Shown: positions 17,894-27,284, counted from the first letter of the stretch. The stretch: 64,000 nucleotides of DNA from Sphingobium sp. AS12 (GCF_019097845.1 NZ_JAHRGM010000035.1:248001-312000); one strand, 5' to 3'. The notes: generated from the letters alone by a model not told the origin. Numbers and translations are program-made.

Positions 17894-18483
17894 GCGAGCA
17901 GTTGCGGCCCGATCTGGCGCTGATTGCGCGCACGGTGCGGCAGGGTGCGCGGGTGCTGGACGTGGGCTGTGGCGACGGCGCGCTGATGGCGGCGCTGCGC
18001 GACAATGCCGGGGTGGATGCGCGCGGGCTGGAGATTGACGGCTCCAACGTCGCGGACGCTGTCGGGCGCGGCCTGTCGGTGGTGCAGGGGGACGCGGACA
18101 CGGACCTGCGCTATTATCCCGACGCCAGTTTCGATTATGCGATATTGAGCCAGACGCTCCAGACGACGCGGCGGCCCGACCTGGTGGTGGAGGAATTGCT
18201 GCGGATCGCCGCCCAAGCCTTCGTGTCCTTCCCCAATTTCGCCCATTGGCGCGGGCGGATTTCGCTGCTGTGGGGGGGGCGGATGCCAGTGACGCGGCTG
18301 TTGCCCGACACATGGTATGACACGCTCAACATCCATCATGTGACGGTGGACGATTTCCGCGCGCTGGTGAAGGATCGCGGCTGGACCATCGACGGGCAAT
18401 GGTTCCTGAAAGGCGACAAGGAAACCACCCACGCCAACGCCAATCTGTTCGCCGAACATGCGGTGTTTTTGCTGCGGAAATAG
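17890..18483 (+). CDS. metW: Methionine biosynthesis protein MetW
   Basis: A class I methyltransferase-fold protein of 197 residues that in proteobacteria works with MetX and is needed for full homoserine acylation. The nucleotide-binding motif is VLDVGCGDG (22-30), followed by [18 protein letters not shown] and [10 protein letters not shown], which are characteristic of MetW. It starts at a GTG in the GTGA overlap with metX, so the two are translationally coupled. Confidence 0.94.
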   Translation: MSEQLRPDLALIARTVRQGARVLDVGCGDGALMAALRDNAGVDARGLEIDGSNVADAVGRGLSVVQGDADTDLRYYPDASFDYAILSQTLQTTRRPDLVVEELLRIAAQAFVSFPNFAHWRGRISLLWGGRMPVTRLLPDTWYDTLNIHHVTVDDFRALVKDRGWTIDGQWFLKGDKETTHANANLFAEHAVFLLRK

Positions 18484-18498
18484 GCGGGTGACCGGGTG

Positions 18499-19185
18499 AT
18501 GGATGATCTGTTTTCCGAAACGGCGATTGCAGGGCGGACGCTGTCACGGGAGAATGTCGAAGCGTTGCGGGCAGGACCGCGCCGGCTGGTCGACTGTCAG
18601 CTGGAGGAGGCCGACCTGTCCGGCCTGACCCTGTCGGGATGGACGTTCGAGCGATGCACGCTGCGCAAGGCGGATCTGACCGGCGCAAGGCTGGACCGGA
18701 CCATATGGACATCGTGCCGCGCGCCCTTTGCCAATTTTACCGGCGCGGACGTGAGTGAGGCGCAGGTCACTGCCTGCGATTTCAACAATAGCAGCTTTCG
18801 GCGGGCGGTGCTGATGTCGGCGACGTTCAACAACGCCAAGCTGACGGGCGCGGATTTCACCGACGCCAGGGGTATCGACCTGTCCTTTGTTGAAACGCTG
18901 CTGATCAACGCGAAACTGCCGGGTTTCTCGTTTCGCAAGCAGGTGATGACGAGGGTCGATTTCTCGCAGGCGGATCTACGCAAATGCGATTTTCGCCACA
19001 CGGTTTTCGAGGATTGCAGCCTGCGCGACGCCAATATGGCCGGATCGCGCTTTGACGGCGCGGACTTGCGGTCGGCCGATCTTGGCGGGCTGCGGCTGGT
19101 CGATGCAGGGCTGTTCCGGGGCGCGACCATTTCGCGCAGCCAGGCAGGGCAACTGCTGGGCGAACTGGGGCTGAACGTCCGCTAG
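18499..19185 (+). CDS. Pentapeptide-repeat protein (Qnr/McbG-like)
   Basis: A 228-residue right-handed beta-helix made of A(D/N)LXX-type repeats, for example KADLTGARL, NFTGADVSEA, ADFTDARG, VDFSQADLRKCDF and DGADLRSADLGG. The length and the single break in the middle resemble Qnr and McbG, which mimic DNA and guard gyrase; related chromosomal proteins have other or unknown roles. There is no signal peptide. It follows metW by about 15 bases and may be in the same transcript. The ATG is taken rather than the GTG just before it. Confidence 0.85.
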   Translation: MDDLFSETAIAGRTLSRENVEALRAGPRRLVDCQLEEADLSGLTLSGWTFERCTLRKADLTGARLDRTIWTSCRAPFANFTGADVSEAQVTACDFNNSSFRRAVLMSATFNNAKLTGADFTDARGIDLSFVETLLINAKLPGFSFRKQVMTRVDFSQADLRKCDFRHTVFEDCSLRDANMAGSRFDGADLRSADLGGLRLVDAGLFRGATISRSQAGQLLGELGLNVR

Positions 19186-19195
19186 GACGGGCGCC

Positions 19196-19810
19196 TCATC
19201 CCCGCGCTCCGATCCCCTTTTCGATCAGGGCGTTGGCGATGGCGGCGATTTCGTCGGCCGGGCGGCTATCGTCCCAGACGCCATAGCGCAGGCCCAAAAA
19301 CACGTTCATGCCCATGATCGCCCAGGCATGGACCTCCTCTACATCGGCGCGCACGTCGCCGCGCTCTGCCGCTTTGGCCAGGCGGGTCGTCATGCGGGCG
19401 GCGGTATTTTCATAATGGGCGCGGTAGGCAGCCTGATCGACGAACTCCGATTCGTCGATGATGCGGTAGATTTCCTTGTGTGACCGGGCGAACTCCAGAA
19501 AGCTCAGCAGGCCGATTCTTTCGGCGTCGATGCCGTCGCGCGCCGTTGCGATGCGGGGTGACACATAGTCGCGCACCTGCCCCGACATGTCGGCCACCAG
19601 CGCGCGGAAAATATCGTCCTTGGTATCGAAATAGGTGTAGAAACTGCCCAGCGCACAGCCCGCGCGGCGGGTGATGCCGCTGATCGACCCTTCATGGAAT
19701 CCCTTCTCGCCGAACTCCTGCGCAGCCGCCGCCAGAAGCGCGCGGCGGGTGCGTTCGCCGCGCGCCGTGCGGGGGGTCTTGTCGTCCCTCAAGGGCACCT
19801 GATCGGTCAT
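19196..19810 (-). CDS. TetR family transcriptional regulator
   Basis: The N-terminal TetR helix-turn-helix is clear: RTRRALLAAAAQEFGEKGFH, then SISGITRRAGCALGSFYTYF and DTKDDIFRALV (about residues 20-70). The C-terminal ligand domain is variable, as expected. The gene is divergent from a TonB-dependent receptor across a 160-base gap containing an 8-bp palindrome, so it likely represses that receptor and perhaps the MFS gene beyond. The ligand is unknown. Confidence 0.88.
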   Translation of the reverse strand: MTDQVPLRDDKTPRTARGERTRRALLAAAAQEFGEKGFHEGSISGITRRAGCALGSFYTYFDTKDDIFRALVADMSGQVRDYVSPRIATARDGIDAERIGLLSFLEFARSHKEIYRIIDESEFVDQAAYRAHYENTAARMTTRLAKAAERGDVRADVEEVHAWAIMGMNVFLGLRYGVWDDSRPADEIAAIANALIEKGIGARG

Positions 19811-19878
19811 AGTCTCTCCCCCGTCGCTGTGTTCTTTTTACCGCAATTTGGCCGCGTCGATAGCCCGCTCCATATTTC

Positions 19879-19900
19879 AAGTTGAAAGCTGGTTCAACTT
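19879..19900. promoter_or_regulatory. Candidate TetR operator palindrome
   Basis: AAGTTGAA-AGCTGG-TTCAACTT, a perfect 8-bp inverted repeat with a 6-base centre, lies in the gap between the divergent tetR and TonB-receptor genes, 71 bases before the receptor start. Size and position suit a TetR dimer site. The flanking sequence is AT-rich compared with the genome. Function is inferred from position only. Confidence 0.5.
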
Positions 19901-19970
19901 TCATTATCGAATCGAGCAAGACACATGGCGACCCGCCAACCGGGCGCACATATTCAGGAGAGGACCGCTC

Positions 19971-22316
19971 ATGAAGGCCTATCACAGCATCCGCGCTCTA
20001 ACCCTTGCGTCTGCCGCCTGGACCGGCGTGCTGGCCCTGCCCGCCATCGCCCAGGACGCGCCGCAGGGTGCTGCCGACGATAGCGAGGGCACCATTGTCG
20101 TCACCGCCCGCCGTCGCGAGGAAACATTGGTCAGCGTGCCGATCGCGGTCAGCGCCTTTTCCGGCGACAAGCTGGAAAGCCAGGGCGCGATCGACATTAC
20201 CGATCTGGCGAACCTGACCCCCAACACCACGCTGGAAGCGTCGCGCGGCACCAATTCGACGCTGACGGCCTTCATCCGCGGCGTGGGCCAGCAGGACCCG
20301 GTGTCGGGTTTCGAGCAGGGCGTGGGCATCTATCTGGACGATGTCTATCTGAACCGGCCGCAGGGCGCGATCCTGGACATTTACGATGTCGAACGGATCG
20401 AGGTGCTGCGCGGGCCGCAGGGGACGCTTTATGGCCGCAACACGATTGGCGGCGCGGTCAAATATGTGACCAAGATGCTGCCGCAGGAATTCGCGCTCAA
20501 GATCAAGGGCAGCTATGGCACCTATGATCAGGCCGATGGCATCATCAGCGTGTCGGCGCCGATCGGTGACATGATCCGGGTTGGCGGGGCCTTTGCCCGC
20601 CTGTCACGCGGCGGCTTTGGCGACAATCTCACCACCGGGGACGAGAATTACAACAAGGATGTCTGGGCCGGGCGCGCGACGTTCGAAATGGGCGGCTATG
20701 GTCAGCCGGTGCTGATGCGGATCACCGGCGACTATACCAAGGATAATAGCAGCGCGCGGGGCGGCCATCGCCTGATCCCCGGCCAATTGTCGGGCGCGCC
20801 GGTGCTTGGCGACGTGTTCGACACGCGCGGCGGCCTTGTCGATCCCAAGCAATATGTGAAGTCCTACGGACTTTCGATGAACATCACGGCGGAATTGTCC
20901 GACGCGGTGACGCTGCGGTCGATCAGCGCGTGGCGCAAGGATGACAGCGCATCACCCATTGATTTCGACGCGCTGCCCGCGGTCGATGTCGACGTGCCGG
21001 CCTTCTATTTCAACGAGCAGCTGAGCCAGGAATTCCAGCTCCTTTATGACAATGGCCCGCTGCATGGCCTGCTGGGCTTCTATTATCTCGATGCCAAGGC
21101 CGACACCGCGTTCGACGTGCGGCTGTTCACCACCGTGGCCGGGCTGACCGCCTATACCCAGGCCGATGTCGATACTGAAACCTATGCAGTGTTCGGCGAT
21201 TTCACCTTCGACATTTCGCAGCAATTGAGCATTTCGGCGGGCGGTCGCTATACCTGGGACAAGCGCCGGGCCGACATTTTGCGGCAAAATTATCTGGGTG
21301 GCGGGTCGCCTCTGTTCGGCGGTGCTGGCGTGGCGTTCGGCGCGCCCGGCACCAATTTCAACGGGGAGCGCGAATATAAGAAATTCACGCCCCGCGTCTC
21401 AGTGAGCTACAAGCCGACGCCTGATCATAATATCTATGCCAGCTATGCGCAGGGCTTCAAGGGTGGCGGTTTCGACCCGCGCGGCGTGGGCGTCAATGCA
21501 CCCGACCTCAACAGCAATGGCATCCGCGAAGATAGCGAGATCGCCTCGTTCCTGAGCTTCCGTCCCGAAAGCGTCGAAAGCTATGAAGTGGGCTATAAGG
21601 GCAACTTCATGAACGGCGCGCTCTATGTCGCGGTCGCGGGCTTCTATGCCGATTATACCGACGTGCAGATTCCGGGTTCCGTCGCCTGCTCGGTCGGCGG
21701 CATCCCGTCCTTCTGCGGGGTTGTGTCCAATGCGGGCAAGGCGCGGTTCAAGGGGCTTGAATTTGAAAGCAACGCCCGACTGGCGCAGGATTTCCTGACC
21801 GGCGGCGACCGGCTGAGCCTGGCGACGGCGGTGGGTTTCATCGACGCGGAATATCGCGAATATGTCACCAATATCGGCGGTGTCCCGACCGACGTCGCTG
21901 CTTTCCGCGAAGTGCAGAACACTCCCAAATGGACCGCCAGCGGCACGCTGGGTTACACCACCCCGGTCGGCGACGGCAGCCTCTACGCGGGCAGCACCGT
22001 CTCGTGGCGCAGCAAGACCTATCAGTTTGAAATCCCCAACCCCTATATCGACCAGAAGGGCTTTGCCCTGTGGGACGCCAGCATCGTCTATACCGCGCCG
22101 GACGACCGCTGGACGCTGGGGCTGCATGGCAAGAACCTGCTCGACAAGGAATATAAGACGTCGGGCTACACCTTCGTCGCGGCCAATGCGACGACCGGCG
22201 CGATCATCAACAATGCCGCCGGTTTCCCGACCCCGTCGCTGGGCCGCGAAGGCACGCTGACCGCCTTTTACGGCAATCCGCGACAGGTGTTCGTCACGGG
22301 GACGGTGAAGTTCTGA
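19971..22316 (+). CDS. TonB-dependent outer-membrane receptor
   Basis: Energised import of a large or scarce substrate through a 22-strand barrel. The 781 residues begin with a signal peptide (MKAYHSIRALTLASAAWTGV, cleavage near AIAQ-DAP), then a TonB box-like EGTIVVTAR, a plug domain (GVGIYLDDVYLNR, DVERIEVLRGPQGTLYGRNT) and a barrel ending in an aromatic residue (VTGTVKF). The ATG has AGGAGAGG upstream. It is divergent from a TetR gene and followed by an MFS transporter, so the three probably take up one compound. The plug resembles sphingomonad receptors for non-siderophore organics; the substrate is not known. Confidence 0.92.
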   Translation: MKAYHSIRALTLASAAWTGVLALPAIAQDAPQGAADDSEGTIVVTARRREETLVSVPIAVSAFSGDKLESQGAIDITDLANLTPNTTLEASRGTNSTLTAFIRGVGQQDPVSGFEQGVGIYLDDVYLNRPQGAILDIYDVERIEVLRGPQGTLYGRNTIGGAVKYVTKMLPQEFALKIKGSYGTYDQADGIISVSAPIGDMIRVGGAFARLSRGGFGDNLTTGDENYNKDVWAGRATFEMGGYGQPVLMRITGDYTKDNSSARGGHRLIPGQLSGAPVLGDVFDTRGGLVDPKQYVKSYGLSMNITAELSDAVTLRSISAWRKDDSASPIDFDALPAVDVDVPAFYFNEQLSQEFQLLYDNGPLHGLLGFYYLDAKADTAFDVRLFTTVAGLTAYTQADVDTETYAVFGDFTFDISQQLSISAGGRYTWDKRRADILRQNYLGGGSPLFGGAGVAFGAPGTNFNGEREYKKFTPRVSVSYKPTPDHNIYASYAQGFKGGGFDPRGVGVNAPDLNSNGIREDSEIASFLSFRPESVESYEVGYKGNFMNGALYVAVAGFYADYTDVQIPGSVACSVGGIPSFCGVVSNAGKARFKGLEFESNARLAQDFLTGGDRLSLATAVGFIDAEYREYVTNIGGVPTDVAAFREVQNTPKWTASGTLGYTTPVGDGSLYAGSTVSWRSKTYQFEIPNPYIDQKGFALWDASIVYTAPDDRWTLGLHGKNLLDKEYKTSGYTFVAANATTGAIINNAAGFPTPSLGREGTLTAFYGNPRQVFVTGTVKF

Positions 22317-22342
22317 GGCGCACATCGGCAATATGAAAAAAT

Positions 22343-22460
22343 CCGTTCGCCCTGAGTAGGGGCTGAGCGAAGTCGAAGCCCCGTGTCGAAGGGTTGCGCC
22401 CAAACGCAATCCTTCGATATGCCATTTCGACTTCGCTCAATGGCTACTCAGGACGAACGG
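22343..22460. repeat. CGTTCG...CGAACGG palindromic element, copy 3 (long type)
   Basis: A 118-base element with 17-bp outer arms (CCGTTCGCCCTGAGTAG and CTACTCAGGACGAACGG, one mismatch) and inner paired blocks such as GAGCGAAGTCGAA/TTCGACTTCGCTC. A second copy of this long type lies at 62584-62701 and shares both ends and most of the interior. Confidence 0.88.
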
Positions 22461-22489
22461 TGTCTGAAGGCTGGTCACTAGGAAACGAC

Positions 22490-23740
22490 ATGACAGACCG
22501 ATCCGTTTCCCCCGCCTATCGTGGCGTCGTGCTGGCGATGCTGCTGCTGGTCTATACGTTCAATTTCCTCGACCGGCAGATCCTTGGCATCCTGGCCGGC
22601 CCGATCAAGGCGGAGCTGGGCCTCTCCGACGGGCAGTTGGGGGCGCTGGGCGGGATTGCCTTTGCCTTGCTTTATTCGACGCTGGCCATTCCGCTGGCGC
22701 TGCTGGCCGACCGGACCAGCCGGACCTGGGTGATCACCGTCAGTCTTGCGGTGTGGAGCGGCTTTACCGCTCTATGCGGGCTGGCGGGCAGTTTCTGGCA
22801 GATGTTCGCGTTCCGCGTCGGCGTGGGCGTGGGGGAGGCGGGCGGCGTCGCCCCCTCCTATGCCGTCATTTCCGACTATTTCCCCGCGAACCAGCGGGCG
22901 CGGGCGCTCTCCATCTATTCGCTCGGCATTCCTTTGGGGTCAGCCGGTGGCGTGCTGCTGGGCGGCTATATTGCCCAAGCGGTCGAATGGCGCACCGCCT
23001 TCATCGCCGTGGGGCTGGCGGGCCTGCTGATCGCGCCCTTGTTCCGGCTGGTGGTGCGGGAACCCGCGCGCCCGGTGCTGGCAAGCGATGCCGTGCCGGT
23101 GAGCGCAGTGTTCGGCATATTGGCGGTCAAGCGCGGCTTCTGGTTCCTGGCGCTGGGCGCGGCGTGCAGTTCGATGTGCGGCTATGGCGTCGCCTTCTGG
23201 CTGCCCAGCCTGTTGATGCGCAGCTTTGGCCTAGACCTGATGGGCGCGGGGCAGTTTCTGGGCGCGCTGCTGCTGATCGGGGGGGTGGCAGGCGTGCTGC
23301 TGGGCGGCTGGCTAGGCGATGCGATGGGCGGCAAGGACAAGGCCTATTATGCCTGGGTGCCTGCGATCAGCTATGTCGTGGGGATGCCCCTGTTCGTGGT
23401 CGGCGTGCTGTCCGACAGCGTGGGCTTTGCCTTTGCCTTGTTCCTGATCCCGCAGGCTTTGGTCTATGTCTGGCTTGGCCCGGTACTGACCGCCGTGCAG
23501 CACCTCGTCCCCGCCCATATGCGCGCCAGCGCGGCAGCGAGTTTCCTGCTGATCAACAATCTGGTCGGGCTGGGACTGGGATCGTGGAGTGTCGGCGCTT
23601 TGTCCGACGCGCTGACGCCGACTTATGGCGCGGAGGCGCTACGCTACGCGATCGTCGCAGCGCTGGGATTCTATCTGCTCGCGGGACTGTTCATGGCGCT
23701 GGCGGGCAGGGCGCTGCGCAAGGATTGGGTTGCAGCGTAA
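22490..23740 (+). CDS. MFS transporter (spinster-type)
   Basis: Twelve predicted membrane helices in 416 residues. The early motif NFLDRQILGILAGPIKAELG resembles the spinster/SpnS-like group that is common next to TonB receptors in sphingomonads, and a loop 2-3 MFS signature (LADRTSRTWV) is present. GGAAAC lies just before the ATG; the upstream in-frame extension is encoded by the palindromic element and is rejected. It likely moves the same substrate as the upstream receptor, or a product of it, across the inner membrane. Confidence 0.88.
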   Translation: MTDRSVSPAYRGVVLAMLLLVYTFNFLDRQILGILAGPIKAELGLSDGQLGALGGIAFALLYSTLAIPLALLADRTSRTWVITVSLAVWSGFTALCGLAGSFWQMFAFRVGVGVGEAGGVAPSYAVISDYFPANQRARALSIYSLGIPLGSAGGVLLGGYIAQAVEWRTAFIAVGLAGLLIAPLFRLVVREPARPVLASDAVPVSAVFGILAVKRGFWFLALGAACSSMCGYGVAFWLPSLLMRSFGLDLMGAGQFLGALLLIGGVAGVLLGGWLGDAMGGKDKAYYAWVPAISYVVGMPLFVVGVLSDSVGFAFALFLIPQALVYVWLGPVLTAVQHLVPAHMRASAAASFLLINNLVGLGLGSWSVGALSDALTPTYGAEALRYAIVAALGFYLLAGLFMALAGRALRKDWVAA

Positions 23741-23749
23741 CACGCACAT

Positions 23750-23823
23750 CCGTTCGCTTCGAGCAAAGTCGAGAAGCCGCAAGCGCCGTGCAAGCGTTTC
23801 TCGACTACGCTCGAAACGAACGG
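23750..23823. repeat. CGTTCG...CGAACGG palindromic element, copy 4 (short type)
   Basis: Arms starting CCGTTCGCTTCGAGCAAAG and ending CTACGCTCGAAACGAACGG pair with a few mismatches around a roughly 22-base loop. It sits between the convergent MFS and prfC genes and is closest to the element at 10537-10603. Confidence 0.85.
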
Positions 23824-23832
23824 AGGAGGGGA

Positions 23833-25410
23833 TTACCGCTCCTTGGTCGCGCTGAACTTGATCTTGGGGTGGCGTTCCTGCTGGTAGCCGATGTCCCAGG
23901 CGCTGCGGGCCATGAATACCAGCGCGCCGTCGCGGTCCTTGGCCATATTGGCGGCGTTGAAGCCGATGAAATCCTTGATCGCGGCTTCGTCACCGCTGAT
24001 CCAGCGGGCGGTGTCGAAGGGTGAGGGTTCGAGGCCCGCCGCGACCTTATATTCCGCGTCCAGCCGGGAAATCAGCACTTCCAGCTGGAGTTGCCCGACC
24101 ACGCCGACGATCCAGTTGCTGCCGATTTCGGGGTAGAATACCTGAATCACCCCCTCTTCGGACAGGTCGTCCAGCGCTTTGCGCAGTTGCTTGGTCTTGG
24201 TCGGGTCTTTCAGCTGCACCCGGCGCAAAATTTCCGGCGCGAAATTGGGCAGGCCGGTGAAGCGCAGGCCGGGCTTCTCGCTCAGCGTATCGCCGACGCG
24301 CAGCGCGCCATGGTTGGGGATGCCGATAATGTCGCCGGGATAGGCCTCGTCCGCCAGTTCGCGGTCCTGCGCGAAGAAGAGGATCGGCGAATGGACCGCC
24401 AGCGCCTTGCCGGAGCCTGACGGGGTCAGCTTCATGCCGCGCCGGAACTTGCCCGACACCAGCCGCATGAAGGCGATGCGGTCGCGGTGCATCGGGTCCA
24501 TATTGGCCTGCACCTTGAAGATGAAGCCGGTCACCTCGCTGCCCTCCGGCTCGACCGCGGCGGGTTCGGCCGGTTGCGCGCGCGGCGGCGGGGCGTGGGC
24601 GGCGAGCGCATCGATCAGTTCGGTGACGCCGAACAATTTGAGCGCGGAGCCGAAATAGACCGGGGTCAGGTCCCCCTGGCGATAGCGGTCGAGATCAAAT
24701 TCGGCATAGCCGCCCTGCGACAGCTCGGCCTCCTCGCGCAGCTTGGTCAGGCCATCGGGCGAGAGGAATTCGGCCAGTTTCGGGTCGTCCAGCCCGGTAA
24801 ACTGGTGCCGCGTGCCGTCAAATTCCTTCGACGGCCCGGTTGGCTGCATCAGCCGGTTGGTGGCGAAGTCGTAAATGCCTTCAAACTCGCCGCCCATGCC
24901 GACCGGCCAGCTCATCGGGCAGACGTCCAGCTGCAACTGGTCCGCCACTTCATCGAGCAGGCCGAATGTCTCGCGCCCCTCGCGATCCACCTTGTTGACG
25001 AAGGTGATGATCGGCAGGTTGCGCAGGCGGCACACCTCGAACAGCTTGCGCGTCTGCGGCTCGATACCCTTGGCCGCGTCGATAACCATCACGGCGGAGT
25101 CCACCGCGGTCAGGGTGCGGTAGGTATCCTCGGAAAAATCCTCATGCCCCGGCGTGTCGAGCAGGTTGAAGGTGATCGTCTCGCCATCGCGCGTCCGCTC
25201 GAACGTCATGACCGATGAGGTGACGGAAATGCCGCGCTGCTGCTCGATCTTCATCCAGTCCGATCGCGCACGCCGGTTCGCCCCGCGCGCCTTGACCTCC
25301 CCCGCCAGATGGATCGCGCCGCCCTCCAGCAGCAGCTTTTCGGTCAGCGTGGTCTTACCGGCGTCGGGGTGGGAAATGATCGCGAAGGTGCGGCGGGATG
25401 GGATGGTCAT
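23833..25410 (-). CDS. prfC: Peptide chain release factor 3
   Basis: GTPase that recycles RF1/RF2 from the ribosome after termination. The 525 residues fit RF3. G1 is SHPDAGKT (13-20), G3 is DTPGHEDF, G4 is FVNKVDRE, with the RF3-specific GEVKARGANRRARSDWMKIE and QQRGISVTSSVM switch regions. The ATG giving MTIPSRRTFA is the family start; 20 upstream in-frame codons are encoded in the adjoining palindrome and are rejected. Confidence 0.95.
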   Translation of the reverse strand: MTIPSRRTFAIISHPDAGKTTLTEKLLLEGGAIHLAGEVKARGANRRARSDWMKIEQQRGISVTSSVMTFERTRDGETITFNLLDTPGHEDFSEDTYRTLTAVDSAVMVIDAAKGIEPQTRKLFEVCRLRNLPIITFVNKVDREGRETFGLLDEVADQLQLDVCPMSWPVGMGGEFEGIYDFATNRLMQPTGPSKEFDGTRHQFTGLDDPKLAEFLSPDGLTKLREEAELSQGGYAEFDLDRYRQGDLTPVYFGSALKLFGVTELIDALAAHAPPPRAQPAEPAAVEPEGSEVTGFIFKVQANMDPMHRDRIAFMRLVSGKFRRGMKLTPSGSGKALAVHSPILFFAQDRELADEAYPGDIIGIPNHGALRVGDTLSEKPGLRFTGLPNFAPEILRRVQLKDPTKTKQLRKALDDLSEEGVIQVFYPEIGSNWIVGVVGQLQLEVLISRLDAEYKVAAGLEPSPFDTARWISGDEAAIKDFIGFNAANMAKDRDGALVFMARSAWDIGYQQERHPKIKFSATKER

Positions 25411-25439
25411 GATGATTTTCTGGGTCGGGAGTAATAAAG

Positions 25440-25537
25440 CCGTTCGCCCTGAGCGAAGTCGAAGGGCCATGCCGAGCGGAGGAGAGGCACTTCGGCTTCG
25501 CTCAGTGGAGGGCTTCGACTTCGCTCAGCCCGAACGG
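25440..25537. repeat. CGTTCG...CGAACGG palindromic element, copy 5
   Basis: Starts CCGTTCGCCCTGAGCGAAG and ends CTTCGCTCAGCCCGAACGG; the outer 25-bp arms differ at two positions. The ends are the same as those of copy 1 at 3885-3980, and the interior is diverged. It lies between the epimerase-like gene and prfC, in the prfC upstream region. Confidence 0.86.
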
Positions 25538-25553
25538 AATCTAGGAAGCGCCG

Positions 25554-26438
25554 TTACACGTCCACAAGGCTGACGTCCATGCGGAAGGCGCGGATCTGCC
25601 CCGGTGGCAGGGCGATGATGCCCTGCTTGTCCCACACGTCCCCCTCGAACCCGACCAGATCGGCCATGCCCGCCCAGGGTTCGACGCACAGATAATGCGC
25701 GCCGGGCTTTTGCCAGAGGCCGAGCCATGGCGTGTCGGGAAAGTCGATTTTCAGGCGCGGCTGACCCGGCACGCCCCAGAGCAGCGAGCGGCTATTGAGA
25801 TCGTCCCAGATCAGCGCGTCGCCAGCGAACATGGCATGGCTGGGGACGAGCGTGTCGCCATCGACCGGGGAGGGGCCGGACTCCCGCGCGATCAGGCCCG
25901 GTTCCGCGCCCACCATGCGGATCGGCGCGGGTTCGGCTTTTTCAAAGACGATGCGGTGGTCCTCCGGCGCGCCGCCATAGGGCAGGGGCCAGGCGAAGGC
26001 GGGATGATAGCCAAAGGAGAAGGGCATCACCGCCTCCCCCCGGTTGGTCACGGTCGCGGTCATGCGCAGGCTCGCCCCGTCGATCGCGAAATCCATGTCG
26101 AGCCGGAAGGCGAAGGGATAGACGGCAAGGCTGGCCGCATCCGCCTCCAGCCGGAAGATCGCGGCGCTCTCGCTGCTGTCGATCAGGGCGAAAGCGCTGT
26201 GCCGGGCAAAGCCGTGCTGGGGCATCGGATAGTCGCGCCCGTCGAGCCGATAGACGTCGCCGCGAGCGCGCCCGACGAAGGGGAAGAGCAGCGGCGCATG
26301 GCCGGTCCACCAGCGCGGGTCGGCGTCGGTCATCAACTCGCGGCCCTGTGCATCGCGCAGCGACCAGAGTTCCGCGCCGTGGGGATTTATCGTGGCGCTT
26401 AGCTGGTCCGAAGCGATACCGACCGGTGCGTCTGTCAC
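25554..26438 (-). CDS. Aldose 1-epimerase family protein
   Basis: A 294-residue galactose-mutarotase-like fold protein. Typical features are NPHGAELWSLRDAQGRELM near the N terminus, PMPQHGFAR (first active-site His), FGYHPAFAWPLP (second His) and YLCVEPWAG near the C terminus (candidate catalytic acid). This set matches the LacX/YihR-type subgroup, which interconverts sugar anomers. The substrate is not evident. The gene stands alone between a palindrome and a divergent small secreted protein. Confidence 0.86.
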   Translation of the reverse strand: MTDAPVGIASDQLSATINPHGAELWSLRDAQGRELMTDADPRWWTGHAPLLFPFVGRARGDVYRLDGRDYPMPQHGFARHSAFALIDSSESAAIFRLEADAASLAVYPFAFRLDMDFAIDGASLRMTATVTNRGEAVMPFSFGYHPAFAWPLPYGGAPEDHRIVFEKAEPAPIRMVGAEPGLIARESGPSPVDGDTLVPSHAMFAGDALIWDDLNSRSLLWGVPGQPRLKIDFPDTPWLGLWQKPGAHYLCVEPWAGMADLVGFEGDVWDKQGIIALPPGQIRAFRMDVSLVDV

Positions 26439-26569
26439 GTCCTGCTGTCCTCCTGATGATGCGCGCCTGCCTTAGCGCGGGGGTAGCCGCCTGTCTTGTC
26501 CCGACGCGCGCTCGTTTCGCAAGGGAACCGAAAGTTGGGCCACTGGTTTGGCAGGCGGGAGACATGATC

Positions 26570-27055
26570 ATGAAAATATACGCAATCGCCGCGCTTTTAC
26601 TCTGTTCAACACCGGCGCTGGCGCAGGAAGCGGAAAAGCCAAAGGACGAAACACTTAAAAAAGCGGGTAACATCGCCAGCCAGCCGGTGCGCGACATCGG
26701 CCTCGACAAGGATGAGATTCCGCCGGTGCTGCTGAAAGCGGTGGAAAATCCCTATGCGACCCCGGCGTCGCGGACCTGCAAGGGGCTGAAAGGCTCTTTG
26801 GGCGAACTCAACGCGGTGCTGGGTGAGGATTTCACGGTCGGCGCAAAAGCGAACGAGAATCGCACCGGCAAGATTGCCGAAGCGGTCGGCAAGACTATCG
26901 TCAATTCGCTGATCCCTTTCCGGGGTCTGGTGCGCGAAATCAGCGGTGCCGCGCCGCAGGAACGGCGTTTGCAGGCAGCGGTCACGGCGGGGATCGCCCG
27001 GCGCGGCTATCTGCGCGGGCTGGCGGCGAATAAAGGCTGCAAGATCACCAGCTAA
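26570..27055 (+). CDS. Small secreted hypothetical protein
   Basis: About 161 residues with a clear signal peptide (MKIYAIAALLLCSTPALAQE). The mature part has two Cys (TCKGLKGSLGELN and NKGCKITS at the end), so one disulfide is possible, and no known domain. A GGGAG lies 8 bases before the chosen ATG; an ATG two codons earlier is an equally open alternative. Similar signal-bearing proteins of unknown function are common in the order; I recognise no family. Confidence 0.7.
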   Translation: MKIYAIAALLLCSTPALAQEAEKPKDETLKKAGNIASQPVRDIGLDKDEIPPVLLKAVENPYATPASRTCKGLKGSLGELNAVLGEDFTVGAKANENRTGKIAEAVGKTIVNSLIPFRGLVREISGAAPQERRLQAAVTAGIARRGYLRGLAANKGCKITS

Positions 27056-27202
27056 GCATATTCGCGCCCATAACCCCGATGGGGTATGCGCGCGGGCTGC
27101 GGGCCGCATAATGCCATAACAAGGTGGTCTGACTGCCTGCCGATGGCCGGATCATTCGCGACCCATGATCTGGTCATCGGCCCTTGGTTCGCAAGGTTTA
27201 GA

Positions 27203-27284
27203 CCGCACCGGCCCACACCCCCACCCGACCTCCCATTCAGGATACACTCTGTGGGCGGTCGGGTGGGGGTGCGGGCCGGTGCGG
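27203..27284. repeat. Long GC-rich inverted repeat in a 342-base gap
   Basis: Arms of 28 bp that pair with only one G-U type mismatch, starting CCGCACCGGCCCACACCCCC and ending GTGCGGGCCGGTGCGG, with a 26-base loop. No gene is supported in the gap between the small secreted protein and proA. The sequence differs from the other palindrome families here. It may be a terminator for the upstream gene or a mobile palindrome. Confidence 0.8.

Noticed and set aside
16583..18313. Long minus-strand open frame (576 codons) opposite metX and metW
   Set aside because: It has Arg/Pro/Ala-rich composition, no domain and lies fully antisense to two well-supported genes; this is a usual by-product of high-GC coding sequence.
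22753..24024. Alternative plus frame overlapping the MFS gene and prfC end
   Set aside because: Runs out of frame through the transporter and across a palindrome; no domain.
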